A DNA stretch of 64,000 nucleotides from assembly GCA_007126095.1 (NCBI GenBank), contig SLBZ01000061.1, positions 45,111 through 109,110 on the forward strand, read 5' to 3'. This DNA comes from Aquisalimonas sp. (GTDB taxonomy: Bacteria > Pseudomonadota > Gammaproteobacteria > Nitrococcales > Aquisalimonadaceae). Positions 15,388 through 25,653 of this stretch are shown here, piece by piece. How positions within the stretch are numbered: position 1 is the stretch's first letter; each line of letters starts with the position of its first letter. The translations under genes and the position numbers were made by a program. The notes under the pieces were generated by a model, which worked only from the letters and a program-made list of their open reading frames with translations, did no database searches and had not been told where the DNA came from.

Positions 15388-15585
15388 TCGTCCCTCTCGC
15401 CTTATCCAGAAGCGGTTGTCTCATGGCGGAAGCCTGCGATGGCGGCGGGGTGTTGTCTACTGTCGTTGAACGGCGAAGGGAAAGCATCCGGCGCTTGCAT
15501 GACCGGGCTTGGGGCGGTCACGCCCTGGGGGCGCCGTCGTGTGTGTGGTTCCCCTTGCATAACCGCGAGTAGCACTCTCCCTGAC

Positions 15586-17211
15586 TCAGGTGCGGAACCG
15601 CTTGACCTGTTCGCGCAATTCTCCGGCGAGGCGGGCGATATCCTCGCTGGACTCCCGGTTGCTGCGAACGCTCTCGGTGTTCTGCTCAGCAACATAACGA
15701 ATGGACTCCACGTTCTGGTTGATCTCCGTGGCAGTGGAACTCTGTTGCTCGGCTGCACTGGCGATCTGGTGATTCATGTCGCGGATCCGCGCAACAGCCC
15801 CGGCGATCCCCTCGATGTTGCTGGCCGCCTGCTGGGTCCGCTCCACGACGGTGGACGTGCGGTTACGGGTTTCATCGATCATCCCGGCGGTCTCCGTGGT
15901 CCCGCTCTGGACCCGTTCGACCATGTCCTGGATCTCCCTGGTGGCGCCCTGGGTCCGTTGCGCCAGGCTGCGCACTTCGTCCGCCACCACGGCGAAACCG
16001 CGCCCCTGATCGCCGGCACGGGCCGCCTCGATCGCCGCGTTCAGCGCGAGTAGGTTGGTCTGTTCCGCGATGGATTCGATCACCGAGAGCACGGTGCCAA
16101 TGGATTCACTCTCCTGGTTCAGTGAACGCACAGCATTCACCGCCCCCTCCATTTCCGATTCCAGCGCATGGACGGCATTGGCGACACTCTCCACCGCCTC
16201 GCGACCGTCCCCGGACCGGGTGTCCGCGTCCTCCGCGGCGTGGGACGCGTCGGCGGAGTTTCGGGCGACTTCGTCCACGGTGGAGGCCATTTCGTTCATG
16301 GCCGATGCCAGGCTCTCCGTCTCCGACTTCTGATGCTCGGCCCGCTGGGCCGCCTCTTCGGAGGTGCTGGCCAGTTGCTGGGCGGAGTGGTCGAGCGTGT
16401 CCACCGCCTGGGCCGTGCCGCGGATCATGGTGCCAAGGCTGTCCTGGATGGTCCGCGCCGAGTGACCGATGCGCCCGATCTCGTCATCCCCGTAATCGGG
16501 AATGTCACTAGTGAAATCGCCCTCGGAAATGCGCTGCAGGGCATTCCTCATGGCGGTCGCCGGGTTGACGATCATGCGGTTCACCAGCAGCAGGAAGATG
16601 ACGAACGCCACGGCGACAGCGAGGGCAATCAGCAACACTGTCATGGTGACGGCGTTGCCGGCCTGGGCACTGACAGACTCCGTCTCACCCTCCAGTTGCT
16701 GGGCCATGGTCTGCCGCAGATCGGTCAGGGCCGCCTGGGCCGCTTCGCCGCTGCCGGTGGCCCAGGCGTCTGCCGAGACGATGTCGCCGGCCGTTTCCTG
16801 GAAGATCGCATACGCGTCGCTGTACTCGGCTTTCATGGCCTCGTGCTCGCTGATGAACTCCTCCAGCCGCGCCGTGAGTGTGGTGTCCGAGACACGCCCG
16901 TGCAGATCCTGTGCCTGCGCGTGCACCCGTTCATGCTGATCGACGAAGGCGGCCCAGTAACGCTCCCGGCGCTCCTCGTCCTCGAAGCCGCGCAGCAACA
17001 CGGTGCGCCATATTTCGATCTGCCGGTTGTAATCACTGGCGATGTTCTGGATGTCGCTCTCCTGTTGCTCCACCACCCCGAGTTCATCGTAGCCGGCCAT
17101 GCTTGCCATCATTTGCCAGAGGCCGAAGGCGACGGCGGCGAGGACAACGGCGGTGCCACCACCGGTGATCAGAAGAAGCTTGTTTCGGATGTTTGCCAGC
17201 AGGAATCGCAT
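15586..17211 (-). CDS. methyl-accepting chemotaxis protein
   Basis: This 541-residue chemoreceptor has TM1 at about 12-34, a helical periplasmic sensor of about 150 residues, TM2 at about 187-210, a HAMP domain and a signalling domain. The conserved hairpin includes [20 protein letters not shown]. The start at 17211 has GGAGG upstream. No C-terminal CheR-binding pentapeptide is seen (it ends QVKRFRT). The periplasmic helical bundle is of the four-helix type. It lies downstream of a small secreted protein and a periplasmic binding protein on the same strand, so it may report on a ligand presented by them. Confidence 0.92.
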   Translation of the reverse strand: MRFLLANIRNKLLLITGGGTAVVLAAVAFGLWQMMASMAGYDELGVVEQQESDIQNIASDYNRQIEIWRTVLLRGFEDEERRERYWAAFVDQHERVHAQAQDLHGRVSDTTLTARLEEFISEHEAMKAEYSDAYAIFQETAGDIVSADAWATGSGEAAQAALTDLRQTMAQQLEGETESVSAQAGNAVTMTVLLIALAVAVAFVIFLLLVNRMIVNPATAMRNALQRISEGDFTSDIPDYGDDEIGRIGHSARTIQDSLGTMIRGTAQAVDTLDHSAQQLASTSEEAAQRAEHQKSETESLASAMNEMASTVDEVARNSADASHAAEDADTRSGDGREAVESVANAVHALESEMEGAVNAVRSLNQESESIGTVLSVIESIAEQTNLLALNAAIEAARAGDQGRGFAVVADEVRSLAQRTQGATREIQDMVERVQSGTTETAGMIDETRNRTSTVVERTQQAASNIEGIAGAVARIRDMNHQIASAAEQQSSTATEINQNVESIRYVAEQNTESVRSNRESSEDIARLAGELREQVKRFRT

Positions 17212-17279
17212 GCTGCCTCCGGGAAATGTCTGGTGCGCCGATCGTGCGCGGGGCCAGGATGGGCTGCGCGGCCGTGGTC

Positions 17280-17858
17280 TCAGGACGCTGGTTCCGCCTC
17301 GATGAGGATGCGGGCCTCGCCCCAGTCGGGGAGTTCCAGGCGCGTGGTGTCGACGCCGGAGCTGTTGTGGTCGGTCGCGTGCGTCCACTGGCCGCGGAGG
17401 CGCTCCGTTATGTCGATTTCGCGCTTTGTGTCCGACTGATTGGTGACTACGATCTCGTAGCCGCCAGAGGCATGCTCCGAGTGATCGATGGTGACAGTCA
17501 CGTCACCAAGAGTGCTGCGAGGAACCATCATCATGGAATCCTCGCCCGCTCGCTTGGCGTCCTCACCGAACATGTCGACGTCGTCGCCGACATCCCGGAA
17601 CGCGCGCAGTCGGATCTCCATCTCGTCATCGTCTTCGGCCGTAAAGAAGCCGACGAAAAGCACATGCCGTTCAGAGTCCTCCGAGACCGGCTCTATCTCG
17701 AGGGAGAACTTGGCACGCTCTGAGGTGGGTGCGGCCACGCCCATGCGCTCAAGGGTGACCGCGTCGCTGCCAAACGCCGCAGATGCCGTAAGCATGAGGA
17801 TGAGGCCGAGGAGGCTGCTGGTAGCGTTGCCCCGGCTGGTGCGTTGCATGTTCATCAC
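17280..17858 (-). CDS. small secreted protein, unknown function
   Basis: I do not recognise it with confidence. The 192-residue product has a signal peptide ([16 protein letters not shown], cleavage near residue 31) and an acidic mature part. Its C-terminal half ([21 protein letters not shown]) is faintly like the beta-sandwich end of DUF4139 proteins, which are much longer. It lies 69 bp upstream of the chemoreceptor and 136 bp downstream of the binding-protein gene, all leftward, suggesting a shared transcript. Confidence 0.6.
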   Translation of the reverse strand: MMNMQRTSRGNATSSLLGLILMLTASAAFGSDAVTLERMGVAAPTSERAKFSLEIEPVSEDSERHVLFVGFFTAEDDDEMEIRLRAFRDVGDDVDMFGEDAKRAGEDSMMMVPRSTLGDVTVTIDHSEHASGGYEIVVTNQSDTKREIDITERLRGQWTHATDHNSSGVDTTRLELPDWGEARILIEAEPAS

Positions 17859-17994
17859 GATCGCTCCTCGAAATGCTCGGGCTTTGTCACCGGGTGTGGG
17901 TCCTCGCCGCTGTGCGACGATGGCGCCGGTGTGTCGGCCCGTTTTCCGTTTTGTGGTTCTCTGCCCTTGGTGTCGACAGCCCGTCGCTGGCCCC

Positions 17995-19200
17995 TTATTC
18001 GGTCTCGACCAGGTCGCATTTGCTCTGTGATAGAGGCTTGAATGCCTCGTCGCCCGCGACCGTGTCGATGATCTCCGCGACGTCCCACTCGTGTTCGGAG
18101 TCTGTGGGCGCTTTCATCTGCACGAGCTGGATGTCCTGCACCAGACGGCCGTCAGCGCGGAGTTCACCGCCACTGACAACGGGGTCGTTCACCGGGCGTG
18201 CCCGCATGACGTCGGCGACGGTCGGGCCATCGACGTTACCCGTCGCTTCAACGGCCTCGAAGTAGTGGATCAGCCCGGAATAGACGCCTGCCTGGGGCTC
18301 ACTTGGTTTGCGCCCGTGACGCTCGTAGAACCGCATGGAGAATTCGCGGCTTGCAGCGTCCTGGTCCCAGTAGAACGGCGTTGTCAGAATCATCCCCTGG
18401 GTGACGCCGAGCCCGGCCTCGCGGATGTTGGGAATGGTCGCGGCCACCGGTGTCACCAGCATGTCTCCGCGGCTCACGGAGTGGAGGTCGTAGGCTTGCT
18501 TGATCGCCGATTGCAGATCGTCGCCGGCGCTGGCAATGGCGAGCACGTCGGCTTCCGCCTGTTCCGCTTCAAGCATCTGGCGCAGCATGCGTCCGTCACC
18601 GAGTGCATGTGCAGAGGTCCCGATGATGCTTCCACCGTAGGCTTCCACAGAGCTACGGATTTGCGCCAGGAGGTCTTCTCCGTAGGCGTTGTCCATGTGC
18701 AGGACGTACCAGTCTCTGCGGTCACGGTCGGCGGCCAGTCGAGCCACTGCGCGGCTGAACATGTAGCTGTCGTACATCCAGTGAAAACTGGTGGGTGTGC
18801 ATGCCTCGTTGGTGACTTCGTTGCTCACCACGGCGTTGAGGACCAGCACGGCCTCATGCTGCTGGTTGATTTCCTGCACGGCGAGGGCAGTCGATGAGCC
18901 GACAACCTCGGCGATCATGTCGACGCGGTCGTTCTCAAGCCAGTCACGGGCGATGTCTCTGGCGCGCTCCACGCTGTTGTCGTGATCGGCGTAAACCACT
19001 TCCACCGGGCGGCCGTCCACACTTCCGCCAACGTCCTCAATGGCCATGTCCGCCGCATGCAGTGAGCCCTCCCCAGCGATCAAGGCGTATGGGCCTTCCA
19101 TGTCCAGCATCAGCCCCACCTTGATAGGCGCCACATCAGAAGTCGCGGCTGCGGTGGGCAGGCAGGCAAGACACAGGGCAGCAACGGCGTGGCGCATCAT
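17995..19200 (-). CDS. type I periplasmic binding protein (LivJ/urea/amide family)
   Basis: This 401-residue protein has a short signal peptide (cleavage near TAAATS) followed by the family start IKVGLMLDMEGPYALIAGEG and GGSVDGRPVEVVYADH. Segments such as LVLNAVVSNEVTNEAC and SYMFSRAVARLAADRD suggest the short-chain amide/branched-chain amino acid group of Peripla_BP_6. No permease or ATPase genes follow; instead a secreted protein and a chemoreceptor do. It may supply ligand for chemotaxis or for a transporter elsewhere. Confidence 0.88.
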   Translation of the reverse strand: MMRHAVAALCLACLPTAAATSDVAPIKVGLMLDMEGPYALIAGEGSLHAADMAIEDVGGSVDGRPVEVVYADHDNSVERARDIARDWLENDRVDMIAEVVGSSTALAVQEINQQHEAVLVLNAVVSNEVTNEACTPTSFHWMYDSYMFSRAVARLAADRDRRDWYVLHMDNAYGEDLLAQIRSSVEAYGGSIIGTSAHALGDGRMLRQMLEAEQAEADVLAIASAGDDLQSAIKQAYDLHSVSRGDMLVTPVAATIPNIREAGLGVTQGMILTTPFYWDQDAASREFSMRFYERHGRKPSEPQAGVYSGLIHYFEAVEATGNVDGPTVADVMRARPVNDPVVSGGELRADGRLVQDIQLVQMKAPTDSEHEWDVAEIIDTVAGDEAFKPLSQSKCDLVETE

Positions 19201-19428
19201 GATCGGTCACTCGTTGTTGTTGTTGTTTGTCGGGACGCCACCGTACACGGTGATCGTGCCGCTGAGGGCAGGGCCGGGACTGCCGCACGGGGCTGAGATT
19301 ATCAGAAACATGACAGGTGAGTCATGGATTTTTTTCTGTCCTTCCAATAAGGTGCGGAGGCGATGCTGCAGCCAGGCGGCGATGGACTCGCGTAGACCGG
19401 TTGCGAACAAAACAATAATTCAAGGCAT

Positions 19429-19445
19429 TCGTAACGCTGTTACGA
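19429..19445. promoter_or_regulatory. inverted repeat upstream of the GGDEF-EAL gene
   Basis: TCGTAAC-GCT-GTTACGA is a perfect 7-bp inverted repeat with a 3-base centre, ending 21 bases before the start codon at 19467. It could be an operator or a hairpin in the leader. No regulator is assigned. Confidence 0.4.
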
Positions 19446-19466
19446 GTGTCTGTGTGAAGGTGCACC

Positions 19467-21941
19467 ATGCGAGTTCCGAAAGAAACCAGAACAACGAGCC
19501 GCCGCCGAGGCGCCAACCGCTTGCTGGCGTTTCTGGTGGGCATAGTGGTGGCCAGTCTCGGGCTCATGATGGTCTTCTGGCGTTATGAGGTGTTGCAGGT
19601 CGAGTTTCTCGACCTCAACTTCGACAGCGTTCACTCCACGCGAACGCTTCTTAAAACTGCCATCCTGATGACCGAAGTGGACACTGAGCTGCGGCAGCTC
19701 GAGGGAGATTTCAGCGGCGAAACTCTCAACGAGTCCCGCGCCATCGTAGACATGGCCGTGGCCTACGAGGCGAGTGGCCAGTACTACCAGCCCCAACAGC
19801 AGGAGGAGGTCCGCGAGCGCCTGCAAGGCCTGCAGGCGGACATGGCTGGCGTGCAGCGGGCATACGAACAGGAGGGGGCGAGACCCAGCCCGGAGCAGAT
19901 GGAGGCGTTGCGCGGCGATGTCCGGCGGATTTCCCACCAACTCGAGAACATGGAGCGAAATCGCTGGGGCATGTTGTCGGCCATGAACCAGGAGCTGCGT
20001 GACCGCATGGAGCACAATGCCAGCCTGGCCGTGGCGGCCGCGGTGTTGTTACTTCTGATCCTGGCATCGTTGGTCTGGTCGGTGACCAACCAGATGCGCA
20101 TGGAGCGGCTGCTGGTTCGGGAGAAGAAGACGCTGGAGCGGGAGGTGGAGCAGCGGCGCAATACCGAGGAGGCGTTGCGGGAGAGTAATGAGCGCTTTCG
20201 GGAACTCGCCGACCTGTCGTTTGACCAGAAGGAGCGCGCTCAGGTGACTCTGGCCTCCATCGTCGACGCCGTGATTACCACCGATGGTGACGGGATTGTG
20301 GACTACCTCAACCCGGCCGCCGAGTCCGTTATCGGATGGCAGCATGGCGGTGCGGCGGGGCGCCATGTGGGCAGCATTATGCAAACCACCGATGAGCGCA
20401 CTGGCCGGATGCTGCCCGATCCGGTGACCGAGCTGCTGCACGGCAACAGTGGTGAGGACATCAGCACGGGTGTCCGGCTGCTGCATCTCGACTCCGGCGA
20501 TACCATTGTCATCGAGTCGTCAGCGGCCGCAATCCGCAATCAGGCGGGTCGCGCCGTGGGTGCGGTTCTGGTGTTCCGGGATGTCAGCGAGGCGCGCAAG
20601 CTTGAACACGAGCTGACCCACCAGGCGACCCACGATTCCCTGACGGATCTAGTAAACCGCCGTGAGTTCGAACGGCGACTGCAGTTGGCGCTGGAGAGTG
20701 CGCGCACGAACCAGGCGACTCACACCTTGCTGTATCTGGACCTCGATCAGTTCAAGGTGGTGAACGACACCTTCGGCCATGTCGCCGGTGACGAGCTTCT
20801 GCGGCAACTCAGCAAGGTCCTGCAGCGCCCGCTGCGGGCCCGGGATACGCTGGCCCGATTGGGCGGTGACGAATTCGGCGTGTTGCTGGAAGGATGCGAC
20901 TCGGAGCCCGGCCAACGCATCGCCGAGCGCCTGCGGGAGTCGGTGGCAGGCTTTGATTTCCACTGGGATGGTCGGCACTTGGGCGTTGGCGTCAGCATCG
21001 GCGTGGTCAGCTTCGATGGCCGCACCATGTCCCTGGCGGATCTGCTGGCGTACGCCGACGCCGGCTGTTACATCGCCAAGGACCGTGGGCGCAACGCCGT
21101 CCACGTCTATCATCCGGGTGATGCTGACATAGCGCGCCGCCACGGCGAGATGCAGTGGCTGCTGCACATTCAGCAGGCGCTCCAGGAGGAGCGTCTGTGC
21201 CTGTTCGCCCAGAATATCGTCGGCCTCAAGCCGGACACCCGGGATCACTCAATCGAACTGCTGGTGCGGATGGTTGATCGACGCGGGCAGGTGGTGCCCC
21301 CGGAGCACTTCATTCCTGCCGCGGAGCGCTACGACCTTATGCCCGCGATGGACCGTTGGGTCTTCCGCACGGCGCTATCGCGTCTGGCCGAGCTGCGCGA
21401 GCAGGATCCAGACATTGCGCTTACCTGCTGTATCAACGTCTCCGGCGGCTCTCTCGGGGATGAGTCCTTCCGTGGGTTCGTACAGCAGGAGATCGAGGCC
21501 TTCGGTGTGCCGTGGTGGATGATCTGCTTCGAGATCACCGAGACCGCGGCCATCGAGAACCTTGGCGAGGTGACGCGTTTCATTCGAGAGCAGCGCGAAC
21601 GGGGTTGCCGTTTCGCCCTGGACGACTTCGGCAGCGGCATGTCGTCGTTTGCCTACCTCAAGCAGCTTCCCGTGGACTTCCTGAAGATCGACGGCAGCCT
21701 CGTGCGCGATATGGCCACCGAATCGGTGGACCACGCGATGGTTGAGGCGATCATCAGCATCGCTCGTGCCACCGGCATTCGGACCATCGCGGAGTTCGTG
21801 GAAGACGATGCCACGCGCGCTTGCCTGCAGCGCATCGGGGTGGATTACGTGCAAGGCTTCGGCGTCCACGAGCCGGAGTACTGGGCCGGCAGGGAGCCCG
21901 TCGTGCCCAGGTTCGCCATTGGAGGTGGCGAGCCGGGCTGA
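19467..21941 (+). CDS. membrane PAS-GGDEF-EAL cyclic-di-GMP enzyme
   Basis: This 824-residue protein has TM1 (about 19-37), a periplasmic helical sensor (about 40-185), TM2 (about 186-206), a coiled coil, and a PAS domain (about 260-375). The GGDEF domain has intact GGDEF (466-470) and an I-site RARD (457-460) exactly five residues ahead. The EAL domain reads ELL at 597-599 but keeps EITET, DDFGSG, LKIDG and EFVED, so both synthesis and hydrolysis look possible, with product feedback. It is divergent from the binding-protein/chemoreceptor set. ATG start at 19467 is preceded by GTGAAGG. Confidence 0.92.
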   Translation: MRVPKETRTTSRRRGANRLLAFLVGIVVASLGLMMVFWRYEVLQVEFLDLNFDSVHSTRTLLKTAILMTEVDTELRQLEGDFSGETLNESRAIVDMAVAYEASGQYYQPQQQEEVRERLQGLQADMAGVQRAYEQEGARPSPEQMEALRGDVRRISHQLENMERNRWGMLSAMNQELRDRMEHNASLAVAAAVLLLLILASLVWSVTNQMRMERLLVREKKTLEREVEQRRNTEEALRESNERFRELADLSFDQKERAQVTLASIVDAVITTDGDGIVDYLNPAAESVIGWQHGGAAGRHVGSIMQTTDERTGRMLPDPVTELLHGNSGEDISTGVRLLHLDSGDTIVIESSAAAIRNQAGRAVGAVLVFRDVSEARKLEHELTHQATHDSLTDLVNRREFERRLQLALESARTNQATHTLLYLDLDQFKVVNDTFGHVAGDELLRQLSKVLQRPLRARDTLARLGGDEFGVLLEGCDSEPGQRIAERLRESVAGFDFHWDGRHLGVGVSIGVVSFDGRTMSLADLLAYADAGCYIAKDRGRNAVHVYHPGDADIARRHGEMQWLLHIQQALQEERLCLFAQNIVGLKPDTRDHSIELLVRMVDRRGQVVPPEHFIPAAERYDLMPAMDRWVFRTALSRLAELREQDPDIALTCCINVSGGSLGDESFRGFVQQEIEAFGVPWWMICFEITETAAIENLGEVTRFIREQRERGCRFALDDFGSGMSSFAYLKQLPVDFLKIDGSLVRDMATESVDHAMVEAIISIARATGIRTIAEFVEDDATRACLQRIGVDYVQGFGVHEPEYWAGREPVVPRFAIGGGEPG

Positions 21942-21964
21942 CAGGGTCCCGCTGAGCGGTGGGC

Positions 21965-24529
21965 TCATGATCGCGGCCGTTCGTTGTCCGGGTCGTACAG
22001 GGCCCGGTAGCCCACCGCCTCGATACGGACCGGGTAGTGCTCGTGGAAATACTCCAGCAGCAGTTCACCACCTTCCTCCGCGTACTGCCGGGGCAGGTAG
22101 CCCAGGGCGATGGTTTTCCCCACCGAGGGGCCGTAGGCCACGCTAGTGGTGTAGGAGCGCCGGCCCAGATCATCCACCAGCACCCGGCCGGTTGCCGGGT
22201 CGAGAAGCGGGCAGTGGCCGACGGGGTAACGGGGGACGCCGGCGCTGTCGACGTTATCCACCAGCGTCAGCGTGCACAGATAGGCCGGCTGGGTCTCCCG
22301 CTCGCGTTGCCGCAGATAGGCGGACTTGCCGTGGAAGTCGACGGCTTTCACCTTGGGCCGTGCCAGCCCCGCTTCGTAGAGGTTGTACTCCGTGAGCAGA
22401 TCGGCGTTCTGCAACCGCAGGCTCTTCTCCAGCCGCCGGCTGTTGGCGTAGGTCTCGATGCCTACGGGGGTGACGCCCTGGTCGTAGAGCAGGTCCCAGA
22501 GCGACAGGCCGTAGCTGAACGGCACGTGCAGTTCCCAGCCCTGTTCGCCCACGTAGGAGATACGGAATGCGTAGACCGGCATGCCCTTGATGGTGATCTG
22601 CTTTGCCGTCGCAAAGGGGAAGCGCTCGTCCGTGAGGCACTCCGGATGGTCGGCCACCGCCTGCAGGGTGGTGCGGGCGTTGGGGCCCCACAGCCCCAGG
22701 CATGCCAGGTGGTCGGTGCGGTCGTCGATGTAGGCATGCACGCCCATGCGTGCGGCCATGCGCTTCATCCAGACGTAGTCCCGGTGCCCGGTGTCGCCGC
22801 CGCACATGACCCGCCACCGGTCGGCGGCAAGGCGGATGATGGTGAGGTCCGCCTTGACGCCGCCCTGGTCGTCCAGGAAGTGGGTGTAGACGCCCTTGTC
22901 GATCGGCGTGTCGCCGCCGACCCGTGCCACGGACACGTATTCCATCAGTGCCTCGGCACCGGGGCCGGAGACGTCGAATACCGCGAAGTGGGACAGATTG
23001 ATCATGCCTACGTTGTCGGACAGCGCCAGGTGCTCGGCGTTTGAGACCTCCCAGAAGTGGCGGCCGTCCCAGTCGTTCTGCCGCTCGGGGATGCGGTCGC
23101 GGTAATTCTCGATCAGTGCCGCGTTGGCGGCGTAACCGTGGGCCCGCTCCCAGCCGGCGGCTTCCATGAAGTGACCGCCAAGCTGCTCTTCGCGGGGCCA
23201 GAACGGGCTGCGGCGCAGGTTGCGCCCCAGGCTGTAGGGCTCACGGGGATGCACCGGCGGGTTGTAGATCTTGAATGCGGTTTCGTAGCAGCGGTCGTGG
23301 ATGTAGCAGGGCGTGTTCTGCAGCGGATAGAAGCGCGCCACGTCGACGCCGTGGTGGTCGATCTCCGTGCGGCCGTCGGTCATCCAGTCCGCCAGCACCT
23401 TGCCGGCGCCGGGGCCATCCTTCACCCAGATGGCCTCACAGAACCACAGCCCTTCGGTCACCGCGGACTCGCCGATCAGCGAGCCGCCGTCGGCGGTGAC
23501 GGAGAGCAGCCCGTTGAAGGAGCGCTTTTCGTCCAGGCCCAGCTCCCCGAGGATGGGCGTGAGCTCCATGGCCCGCTCCAGGGGCTCCATGATCTGCTCC
23601 ACCTCCAGATCGTGCTGGGACGGGGACAGCCGCGCCTCTTCCTTCTCCAGGATGTTGCGCGGATGCACCAGACGCGGCGCCTTCTCCTCGTAATAGCCCC
23701 ACTCGATGTAACCGCCTTCGCTGGTGGTGGGGTCGCCGGTGTCGCGCAGGTAGGCGGAGTTGCCCTGGTCGCGCAGCAGCGGATAGCCGATCTCGTGGCC
23801 CGTGCCGGCGAACTCTTCATAGGGTCCGAACCACAGCAGGGGATGTTCCACCGGCATCATGGGCAGGTCTTCCAGCGCCATCTCGGCGATGAGCCGCCCC
23901 CACAGGCCGCAGCACACCACGACGCGATCGGCCTTGATGTAGCCGCGCGGGGTCTCCACGCCGCAGATGCGGCCGTTCTGGATGTCGATATCGGTGGCGG
24001 GCGTGTTGGCGAAGGCCTGCAGCCGCCCGGAGGCCTTCGCCTCTTCAACCAGTTCCCCTGCCACCTGCTGGGAGCGGGGGATCACCAGCCCCGCGTCCGG
24101 ATCCCACAGCGCGGCCTGTACCATCTCCTCATTGAGCAAAGGCATGCGCTCCTTTGCTTCGCTGGCGCTGATGAGGTGGGCGTTGGTGCCGAACGCCTTG
24201 GCCGACCCGACCTTGCGCTTGAGTTCCTCCAGCCGCTCGTCGTCGCCGACCCGGGCGACCTCCAGCCCGCCGATGCGCATGTAATGCCCGCGCTTCTCGT
24301 AGAAGTCGGCGCTGTACATGGTGGTGTAGCACGTCATATGGTCGTGCGACGTCATGTAGCAGAAGTCGGAGGCGTGGGACGTGGAGCCGATGTCGGTGGG
24401 GATCATGGACTTGTCGATACCGACAATGTTCTCCCAGCCGCGCTCGATGAGGTGGTGGGCCACGGAGGCCCCGACGATGCCGCCCTGACCGATGATCACG
24501 ACGTCTGCGCTCTTGGGGAAGTTCGCCAT
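21965..24529 (-). CDS. GcvT-domain FAD-dependent dehydrogenase (dimethylglycine/sarcosine dehydrogenase family)
   Basis: This 854-residue protein begins with an FAD Rossmann domain (VVIIGQGGIVGASVAHHL, about 9-26). A FAO middle domain follows, then an aminomethyltransferase GcvT region (about residues 440-740) and a GcvT C-terminal barrel. Such enzymes oxidatively demethylate methylamines and hand the one-carbon unit to tetrahydrofolate. The substrate could be dimethylglycine, sarcosine or another methylated amine; glycine-betaine breakdown would suit a halophile. The start at 24529 follows GGCAGAGG. It stands alone, divergent from nfo, with no glycine-betaine genes nearby. Confidence 0.88.
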   Translation of the reverse strand: MANFPKSADVVIIGQGGIVGASVAHHLIERGWENIVGIDKSMIPTDIGSTSHASDFCYMTSHDHMTCYTTMYSADFYEKRGHYMRIGGLEVARVGDDERLEELKRKVGSAKAFGTNAHLISASEAKERMPLLNEEMVQAALWDPDAGLVIPRSQQVAGELVEEAKASGRLQAFANTPATDIDIQNGRICGVETPRGYIKADRVVVCCGLWGRLIAEMALEDLPMMPVEHPLLWFGPYEEFAGTGHEIGYPLLRDQGNSAYLRDTGDPTTSEGGYIEWGYYEEKAPRLVHPRNILEKEEARLSPSQHDLEVEQIMEPLERAMELTPILGELGLDEKRSFNGLLSVTADGGSLIGESAVTEGLWFCEAIWVKDGPGAGKVLADWMTDGRTEIDHHGVDVARFYPLQNTPCYIHDRCYETAFKIYNPPVHPREPYSLGRNLRRSPFWPREEQLGGHFMEAAGWERAHGYAANAALIENYRDRIPERQNDWDGRHFWEVSNAEHLALSDNVGMINLSHFAVFDVSGPGAEALMEYVSVARVGGDTPIDKGVYTHFLDDQGGVKADLTIIRLAADRWRVMCGGDTGHRDYVWMKRMAARMGVHAYIDDRTDHLACLGLWGPNARTTLQAVADHPECLTDERFPFATAKQITIKGMPVYAFRISYVGEQGWELHVPFSYGLSLWDLLYDQGVTPVGIETYANSRRLEKSLRLQNADLLTEYNLYEAGLARPKVKAVDFHGKSAYLRQRERETQPAYLCTLTLVDNVDSAGVPRYPVGHCPLLDPATGRVLVDDLGRRSYTTSVAYGPSVGKTIALGYLPRQYAEEGGELLLEYFHEHYPVRIEAVGYRALYDPDNERPRS

Positions 24530-24668
24530 TGCCTCTGCCTCGCCCGTTATCAGCTTGCCTGAATGGGATTGTTGCCAGTGGCGACGGGGTCGACTGTTCT
24601 GGAAGCGCAGGCGACTTTTCAATCGCTGACACGGCCTCGATGGTCGTTCACCTGGAGGGACTCGTTTC

Positions 24669-25559
24669 ATGCAATTCGGCGCGCACGTCTCCGCCGCTGG
24701 CGGCCCGCAGAACGCCCCGGAGCGCGGGCGGGAGATCGGCTGTGACTGCATCCAGATCTTCACCCGCAACCAGCGGCAGTGGCAGGTCAAACCGATCTCG
24801 GACGAGGAAGCGGCAGCGTTCCGCGCCAACCGCAACGAGCAGGGCATCGGTGCGGTCATGAGCCACGCCTCCTACCTGATCAACCTGGGCACCACCGACG
24901 GCGACAAGTTCGCCCGCTCGTACGCCGCCTTTGAACAGGAGCTGATCCGCTGCCACACGCTGGGTGTGGAACTGCTGAATTTTCATCCCGGTGCGCATGT
25001 GGGCGAAGGGGAGGCCGTGGGCATCCGCCAGATCGCCCACGCCCTGAATGCCGTGGTGCGGGCCCATCCCGACAAGGCCGACGTGCTGCTGGTGCTGGAG
25101 AACGTGGCCGGGCAGGGCACGACTCTGGGGCGGTCGTTCGAGCAGCTCGCCGCGATCATGGACCAGCTGGAGCAGCCGGAGCGTTTCGGCGTCTGCATCG
25201 ACACGGCGCACGCCTTCGCCGCGGGGTACGCCATTCACACACAGGAGGGCTGGGACGCCACCTGGGAGGCCTTCGACGCCGCGCTCGGCCTGGACCGGCT
25301 CGCGGGCATCCACCTCAACGACTCCAAGGTGCCGTTCGACTCCCGCAAGGACCGGCACGCCCTGCTCGGCCGCGGGGAGATCGGCCGGGGCGCATTCGAG
25401 CGCATGGTGACCGATCCGCGCACGCGCGACGTACCCATGTTCCTGGAGACGCCGGCCGGCCCCGCCGGCTGGGCGCAGGAGATCCAGTGGCTGCGCGCCG
25501 TGGCCGCGGGTGAGGATGCGCCGCTGCCCGAGATCGAGGACGCCGGCATCAATCTGTGA
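24669..25559 (+). CDS. nfo: endonuclease IV (AP endonuclease)
   Basis: This 296-residue TIM-barrel protein carries the AP endonuclease 2 zinc-ligand blocks: GAHVSAAGG, LNFHPGAHVGEG, VLENVAGQG, CIDTAHAFAAG, HLNDSK and RHALLGRGEIG. It incises DNA 5' to abasic sites in base excision repair. Length and all three zinc-site signatures match active enzymes. GGAGGGAC lies 8 bases before the ATG. It is monocistronic, divergent from the FAD dehydrogenase. Confidence 0.95.
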   Translation: MQFGAHVSAAGGPQNAPERGREIGCDCIQIFTRNQRQWQVKPISDEEAAAFRANRNEQGIGAVMSHASYLINLGTTDGDKFARSYAAFEQELIRCHTLGVELLNFHPGAHVGEGEAVGIRQIAHALNAVVRAHPDKADVLLVLENVAGQGTTLGRSFEQLAAIMDQLEQPERFGVCIDTAHAFAAGYAIHTQEGWDATWEAFDAALGLDRLAGIHLNDSKVPFDSRKDRHALLGRGEIGRGAFERMVTDPRTRDVPMFLETPAGPAGWAQEIQWLRAVAAGEDAPLPEIEDAGINL

Positions 25560-25653
25560 ATGCCCGGGCCGTCATGCCGTGCATCCCCCTGTCCCGGTGC
25601 GCGAATTTCGGTATCGTTCGGGGTTTGAGGCCCGTCAACGGAGGAGTCAGGCC

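Noticed and set aside
19211-19223. TTG microsatellite before the binding-protein gene
   Set aside because: Only about four units of TTGTTG are present, too short to support phase variation, and it lies outside any coding frame of interest.
23057-24562. Rightward frame of about 500 codons opposite the GcvT-domain dehydrogenase
   Set aside because: No motif or ribosome binding site; the leftward gene accounts for the sequence.
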